This document shows positions 59,743 through 64,000 of a stretch of 64,000 bases of DNA, one piece after another. The position numbers and the translations under genes are program-made. This DNA is from Natrinema amylolyticum. Lineage in GTDB: Archaea > Halobacteriota > Halobacteria > Halobacteriales > Natrialbaceae. Within the stretch, counting starts at the first letter, position 1. Every line of letters begins with the position of its first letter. The stretch is from NCBI RefSeq assembly GCF_020515625.1, contig NZ_JAIWPJ010000001.1, positions 1,054,001 to 1,118,000 of the forward strand. Reading direction: 5' to 3'. Below the pieces are notes generated by a model, which worked only from the letters and a program-made list of their open reading frames with translations, did no database searches and was not told the origin of the DNA.

Positions 59743-62736
59743 ATGGCTTCCGCACGAACGCTCGACGATGCCCGACTCCTCGTCGTCGCGCCTCCCGACA
59801 CGAGAGCCGGTCTGTCACCGGACGCGCTCGAGGACGAGGTGACCGACGTGACCGCAGTGTCGACCGCGGGCGCTGCGCTCGAGCACCTCGAGACCGAGTC
59901 CGTCGACTGTCTCCTGACCGCGCAGTCCCTGCCGGACGCAGCGACGACCGGACTCGACCTCCTCGAGGCGGTTCGCGAGCGCGACCCCGATCTCCCGGTC
60001 GTGCTCGCGCCGATCGACGGCGACGAGTCGCTGGCCGGCGCGGCGATCGACGCGGGCGTCACGGCGTACGTTCCGCGCGACGGCACCGCCGACGGTCCGG
60101 CTGAGGACTGCCGGACGGCGATCGAGCGGGCGCTCTCGACGGGCCGCGAGCGACGAGACCAGCGGGAGCGCGCTCGCCGATTCGACGCGATCTTCGGGGA
60201 TCCGGAGACGTACTCGTGGGTGCTCGAGCCCGACGGGACCGTTCGACGGGCCAACGAACCGGCGCTCGAGGCGATCGGCGCGGCTGCGAGCGACGTACGC
60301 GGTCGGCCGTTGTGGGACCTGCCCTGGTGGCGGTCACCCACCGACGGGGAAGCGGCGATCGAGGACGCGATCGAACGGGCGGCGGCCGGCGAGGTCGCAC
60401 ACCGGGAACTGACGCGCGTTCGCGCCGACGGTGGCGGTGCGACCGAGCGGGACGGGAGCGGCGCTTCGAACGAGGCTGCAGATCCGACCGAGGCCCGCGC
60501 GTTCGAGGTGACCGTCCGGCCGGTCCGCGACGAGTCCGGCGACGTCGTCTCGCTGCTCGCGCGAGCGACCGACGTTACCGATCGCGCCCGGCTCGAGCGG
60601 GAGTTGCGCGAGTCCGAGGAGCTCCACCGGGTGACGCTCAACAACATGACCGATACCGTCCTCATCACCGACGACGACGGCGAGTTCACCTACGTCTGTC
60701 CGAACGTCCACTTCATCTTCGGCTATTCGGACGACGAGATCCACGAGATGGGGGCGATCGACGAGCTGCTCGGCCCGGATCTCTTCGATCGCGACGACCT
60801 CGAGGAGGCGGGCGTGCTCACCAACATCGAGTGTACGACGACCGACCGGGCGGGCCGCGAGCACACGCTGCTGGTCAACGTTCGCGAGGTCTCGATTCAG
60901 GGCGGGACGACCCTCTACAGCTGTCGGGACGTGACGAAGCGAAAGCGCCGCGAGGAGGCGCTGACGGCGCTCCACCGGACTGCCCGCGAGCTCCTGTACG
61001 CCGAAACCGATCGCGAGATCGCCGACAGTATCGTCGACGACGCGACGGACGTTCTCGATCTCGAGGCGAGCGCCGCGTACCTGTTCGACACGGACGAGAA
61101 CGTGTTACGACCCGCCGCGTCCTCGCCGGGGATGGAGCGGCTACACGGCCCGACCCGCGACCACCGGGCGACGGACGATAGCATTCCGGGGCACGTCTTC
61201 GTCGACGGCGAGAGCCGGTTCTTCGCGGACGTTCACGACTCCCCGTCGCTCTCCCATCCCGGGACGGACCTGCGAAGCGCCGCGTACGTCCCGCTCGGCG
61301 ATCACGGCGTCTTCGCGGTCGGATCCGCGGAGCCGAACGCGTTCAACGACGTCTCCCGGGAACTGACCGACCTGCTCGCGGCGACCGCGGAGGCCGCGCT
61401 CGATCGGGTCGAACGGGAGCGGACGCTGCGCGAGCGGGACCGCGAACTCGAGCGCCGGAATCAACAGCTCACTCGCCTCAACGGAGTCAACGAGATCATC
61501 AGGGACCTCGATCAGGCGCTGGTCCGCGCGGAGACCCGCGACGAGATCGAACGCGCCGTCTGCGATCGGCTCACGACTGCCGACCGGTTCTCGTTCGCGT
61601 GGATCGGCCAGCCCGACGCCGCCGGTGACCGCCTCGAGTCGCGCGCTCACGGGGGCGAATCCGAGGGCCCGCCGTATCTCGACGGCGTGTCGCTCTCGCT
61701 CGCCGACTCGAGCGAACCCGCGGTCGAGACGGCGAACGACCGGGCGGTGACCGTCGTCTCGAACGTCGCCGACGGACTCCGCGACGAGCCGTGGCGGCCG
61801 GCGGCACTGGCCCGCGAGTATCAATCCGCCGCGAGCGTCCCGTTGTCCTACGACGAGTTCACGTACGGCGTACTGACCGTCTACGCCGACCGACCCGAGG
61901 CGTTCGACGACATGATCCGCGCCGTCCTCGCGGAACTCGGCGAGACGATCGCCTCGGCGATCGCCGCGGTCGAGCGCAAGCGCGCACTGGTCTCCGACGC
62001 GAGGACGCGACTCGAGTTCGAGGTGGCCGACGACTCGTTCGTCTTCGCTCGGCTCGCTCGCGAGAGCGATTGCGTGCTCTCCGTCGACGGAGGCGTTCGA
62101 CAGCGCGAGGACGGCGCATCAGTGCTCGCGACCGTCGACGGTGCGTCGCCGGACGCCGTCGCGGCGACGGCCGAAACACTCGTCGGCGTCGAGCGTGCCC
62201 AGGTCGTCAACAGCGGCGGAGCCGCCGACAGTGACGACAGCGAGGCGACAGACGACACTGATAGCGACGAGACCGGCGGTGCGATCCTCTTGTCCCTTTC
62301 GCGGCCGGGTCTCGCTCTCCGACTCGCGGACCACGGCGTGGTGTTGCGAGGCATCGAGGCGACCCCCTCGAGCACTCGCGTCGTGGTCGACGTTCCGCGA
62401 TCCGTCGACGCGAGGGAGAGCGCCGACGTCGTCTCGACGGCGTTTTCGGCCGTCGAACTGCGGTCGAAACGGACCGTCGAGCGGACGACACCGCGGGACT
62501 TCCGCTCGGAACTGCGCGAGCGACTCACCGACCGCCAGCTCGAAGTCGCCCAGTTCGCGTACCACGGCGACTACTTCGAATCGCCGCGCGAGAATTCGGG
62601 CGAAGACGTCGCCGATGCGCTCGATATTTCGCCGGCGGCGTTCTACCGACACGTCCGAACCGTCCAGCGGGCGCTCTTCGATATCGTGTTCGACGAGATC
62701 GGGATACCGGCAAAGCCGTCATCGGGGGTTGAATAG
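59743..62736 (+). CDS. Very large Bat-family sensor/regulator with degenerate receiver (Rec-PAS-PAS-GAF-GAF-Bat-HTH10)
   Basis: 997 residues. Order: receiver-like domain (about 10-130), PAS (150-285), PAS (290-400), GAF (405-560), GAF (575-745), Bat (750-915), HTH10 (920-990, [20 protein letters not shown] and [19 protein letters not shown]). In the receiver the phosphoacceptor region reads [12 protein letters not shown], with Ala where haloarchaeal receivers have Asp, and the Lys position reads YVPRDG. It probably is not phosphorylated. The output domain should bind DNA. The target is unknown; divergence from the nuclease is notable. A second Bat protein lies at 54513-56108. Confidence 0.9.
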   Translation: MASARTLDDARLLVVAPPDTRAGLSPDALEDEVTDVTAVSTAGAALEHLETESVDCLLTAQSLPDAATTGLDLLEAVRERDPDLPVVLAPIDGDESLAGAAIDAGVTAYVPRDGTADGPAEDCRTAIERALSTGRERRDQRERARRFDAIFGDPETYSWVLEPDGTVRRANEPALEAIGAAASDVRGRPLWDLPWWRSPTDGEAAIEDAIERAAAGEVAHRELTRVRADGGGATERDGSGASNEAADPTEARAFEVTVRPVRDESGDVVSLLARATDVTDRARLERELRESEELHRVTLNNMTDTVLITDDDGEFTYVCPNVHFIFGYSDDEIHEMGAIDELLGPDLFDRDDLEEAGVLTNIECTTTDRAGREHTLLVNVREVSIQGGTTLYSCRDVTKRKRREEALTALHRTARELLYAETDREIADSIVDDATDVLDLEASAAYLFDTDENVLRPAASSPGMERLHGPTRDHRATDDSIPGHVFVDGESRFFADVHDSPSLSHPGTDLRSAAYVPLGDHGVFAVGSAEPNAFNDVSRELTDLLAATAEAALDRVERERTLRERDRELERRNQQLTRLNGVNEIIRDLDQALVRAETRDEIERAVCDRLTTADRFSFAWIGQPDAAGDRLESRAHGGESEGPPYLDGVSLSLADSSEPAVETANDRAVTVVSNVADGLRDEPWRPAALAREYQSAASVPLSYDEFTYGVLTVYADRPEAFDDMIRAVLAELGETIASAIAAVERKRALVSDARTRLEFEVADDSFVFARLARESDCVLSVDGGVRQREDGASVLATVDGASPDAVAATAETLVGVERAQVVNSGGAADSDDSEATDDTDSDETGGAILLSLSRPGLALRLADHGVVLRGIEATPSSTRVVVDVPRSVDARESADVVSTAFSAVELRSKRTVERTTPRDFRSELRERLTDRQLEVAQFAYHGDYFESPRENSGEDVADALDISPAAFYRHVRTVQRALFDIVFDEIGIPAKPSSGVE

Positions 62737-62849
62737 TGAACGGCACTGCGTCGGCGGCGCTAGCTATCTGACGGACACGTTCATCCTAATATCCCTATTA
62801 TTCCTAGGTGCGACAACAGCTGCGAGCACGACTGCTCGCCGTCTCCCCC

Positions 62850-62996
62850 ATGAACCAGAAAGACGCGGAACTCGATACGCAGACGGAATCGACCTACGAA
62901 TGCTTCGATTGCGGAACCGTCGTCCGTGCGGCGGCGCCGGACGCCTGTCCCGAGTGCGGTGCCGAGATGCGGAATCGACGCACACCGATCGAGTGA
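62850..62996 (+). CDS. Rubrerythrin-like zinc-ribbon microprotein, 48 residues
   Basis: ATG 62850 gives [20 protein letters not shown] then [20 protein letters not shown] and an Arg-rich tail. The rubredoxin-like ribbon (CFDC and CPEC) resembles the C-terminal domain of rubrerythrin and the haloarchaeal DUF7129 family. The TGA is two bases before the glutamate dehydrogenase ATG, suggesting co-transcription. Role unknown. Confidence 0.78.
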   Translation: MNQKDAELDTQTESTYECFDCGTVVRAAAPDACPECGAEMRNRRTPIE

Positions 62997-62998
62997 GC

Positions 62999-64000
62999 AT
63001 GTCCTCTCAGGAACGTTCGTCGACGCCGACCCGGGAAGCGACGGCCGCATCGACCGATCCGGAGACTGCACTCGAGACCGCGCGCCGACAGCTCGACCGC
63101 GTCGCCGCCCAGTTAGACGTCGACGACGCCGTCATCGAGCGCCTCGAGCATCCCGCAGCGGTCCACGAGGTGACCGTCCCCCTCGAGCGCGACGACGGGA
63201 GCGTCGAGGTCTTCACCGGCTACAGGGCCCAGCACGACAGCGTCCGCGGCCCCTACAAGGGCGGGCTGCGGTACCATCCCGACGTGACCCGCGACGAGTG
63301 CGTCGGCCTGTCGATGTGGATGTCCTGGAAGTGTGCGGTGATGGACCTCCCCTTCGGCGGCGCGAAAGGCGGCATCGTCGTCGAGCCCAAGTCGTTGAGC
63401 GACGACGAGAAAGAACGGCTCACGCGTCGGTTCGCACAGGAGATCCGCGACGTGATCGGGCCGAACACTGACATCCCCGCGCCGGATATGGGCACCGACC
63501 CGCAGACGATGGCGTGGCTGATGGACGCCTACAGCATGCAGGAGGGCGAAACGATTCCCGGCGTCGTCACCGGCAAGCCGCCGGTCGTCGGCGGCAGCTA
63601 CGGCCGGGAGGAAGCGCCGGGTCGGAGCGTCGCCATCGTCACGCGGGAGACCTGCGAGTACTACGACTACCCGCTCGCCGAGACGACCGTCGCCGTCCAG
63701 GGCTTCGGCAGCGTCGGCGCGAACGCCGCCCGCCTGCTCGCGGAGTGGGGCGCGACCGTCGTCGCCGTCTCAGACGTCAACGGCGCGGTCTACGACCCCG
63801 ACGGGATCGACGTCGCCGACATTCCCTCTCACGACGAGGAACCGGAAGCGGTGACCGAGTTCGCGACCAGCGTCGGAGACGGCACTGACGGCGTGCGCCG
63901 GCTCTCGAACGACGACCTCCTCGAGTTAGACGTCGACGTCCTCGTTCCGGCCGCGGTCGGCAACGTCATCACCGCTGACAACGCCGACGCGATCGCCGCC
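62999..64000 (+). CDS. gdhB: Glutamate dehydrogenase GdhB-type, 3' end cut by window edge
   Basis: 334 residues are visible from ATG 62999, and the frame is open to the edge. The family segments are [16 protein letters not shown], the catalytic Lys in [28 protein letters not shown], the NAD(P) motif [19 protein letters not shown] and [16 protein letters not shown]. It interconverts glutamate and 2-oxoglutarate. Missing residues at the C-terminus number about 80-100 judging from the usual length. glnA at 25265-26617 is the other nitrogen-assimilation gene in this window. Confidence 0.95.
   Translation, partial: MSSQERSSTPTREATAASTDPETALETARRQLDRVAAQLDVDDAVIERLEHPAAVHEVTVPLERDDGSVEVFTGYRAQHDSVRGPYKGGLRYHPDVTRDECVGLSMWMSWKCAVMDLPFGGAKGGIVVEPKSLSDDEKERLTRRFAQEIRDVIGPNTDIPAPDMGTDPQTMAWLMDAYSMQEGETIPGVVTGKPPVVGGSYGREEAPGRSVAIVTRETCEYYDYPLAETTVAVQGFGSVGANAARLLAEWGATVVAVSDVNGAVYDPDGIDVADIPSHDEEPEAVTEFATSVGDGTDGVRRLSNDDLLELDVDVLVPAAVGNVITADNADAIAA

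Noticed and set aside
1-64000. tRNA, rRNA and CRISPR arrays
   Set aside because: I looked for the GGTTCGAATCC-type T-loop, long conserved rRNA blocks and regular 28-40 base repeats and found none. A dedicated tRNA search (tRNAscan-SE) would confirm this.

Overview
The window is chromosomal DNA of an extremely halophilic archaeon (class Halobacteria). The proteins are strongly acidic, GC is high, and many genes have a TATA-like box about 25-30 bases before the start codon, as expected for leaderless transcripts. Secreted proteins carry Tat-type twin-arginine signals with lipoboxes. The gene set includes halocyanin, a PGF-CTERM protein, Bat-type regulators, bacterioruberin enzymes, Rpa1-Rpap1-Rpe, aIF1A and aIF2-beta. 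Gene content resembles the Natrinema/Haloterrigena group, but the genus is an inference. I see no rRNA, tRNA, CRISPR array or intact transposase.

Layout. 1-4366: electron-transfer flavoprotein operon (etfB cut by the window edge, etfA, a fixC-fixX fusion, a small unknown). 4390-4471: a short element with perfect 16-bp terminal inverted repeats. 4587-5240: halocyanin with an N-glycosylation-sequon tail. 5277-19929: a phosphate block with phoU, a membrane hydrolase, pstS-C-A-B (system 1), a stand-alone pstS, pstS-C-A-B-phoU (system 2), and a divergent AbrB-PhoU fusion. 20412-24383: rpa1-rpap1-rpe single-stranded-DNA-binding operon. 24408-31017: small regulators and zinc-binding proteins, glutamine synthetase, thioredoxin, and a PGF-CTERM surface protein. 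31449-34946: amino-acid permease, Lrp regulator and class III aminotransferase. 35128-37310: small proteins, aIF2-beta and a winged-helix protein. 37421-43404: cobalamin late-assembly and salvage cluster (HAD, cbiB, cobS, cobY, cobT, cobD, cbiZ). 43431-49246: assorted conserved haloarchaeal genes, including a tandem PRC-barrel pair, an FAH hydrolase and aIF1A. 49410-56108: carotenoid cluster (crtD, lyeJ, cruF, crtB) ending with a Bat-type regulator. 56657-64000: microproteins, msrB, YwbE, a BrkB-family membrane protein, an ERCC4 nuclease, a very large Bat-family sensor with a degenerate receiver, and glutamate dehydrogenase cut by the right edge.

How the parts work together. The phosphate block is the most striking region. 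All three pstS genes share an 11-13 bp box (CATAGCATCGT plus TATA on the coding strand). The box sits at exactly the same distance from the preferred ATG in each case, which suggests one phosphate regulon. Between two of the pstS genes lies a possible short plus-strand RNA ending in a UUCG hairpin and a T-run. The carotenoid genes are arranged so that the regulator (bat) lies next to phytoene synthase and the bacterioruberin pathway. The cobalamin cluster is tightly overlapped and probably translationally coupled.

Several genuine-looking genes are very small (45-57 codons), mostly with CxxC zinc motifs. They are listed separately because standard length cut-offs would miss them.
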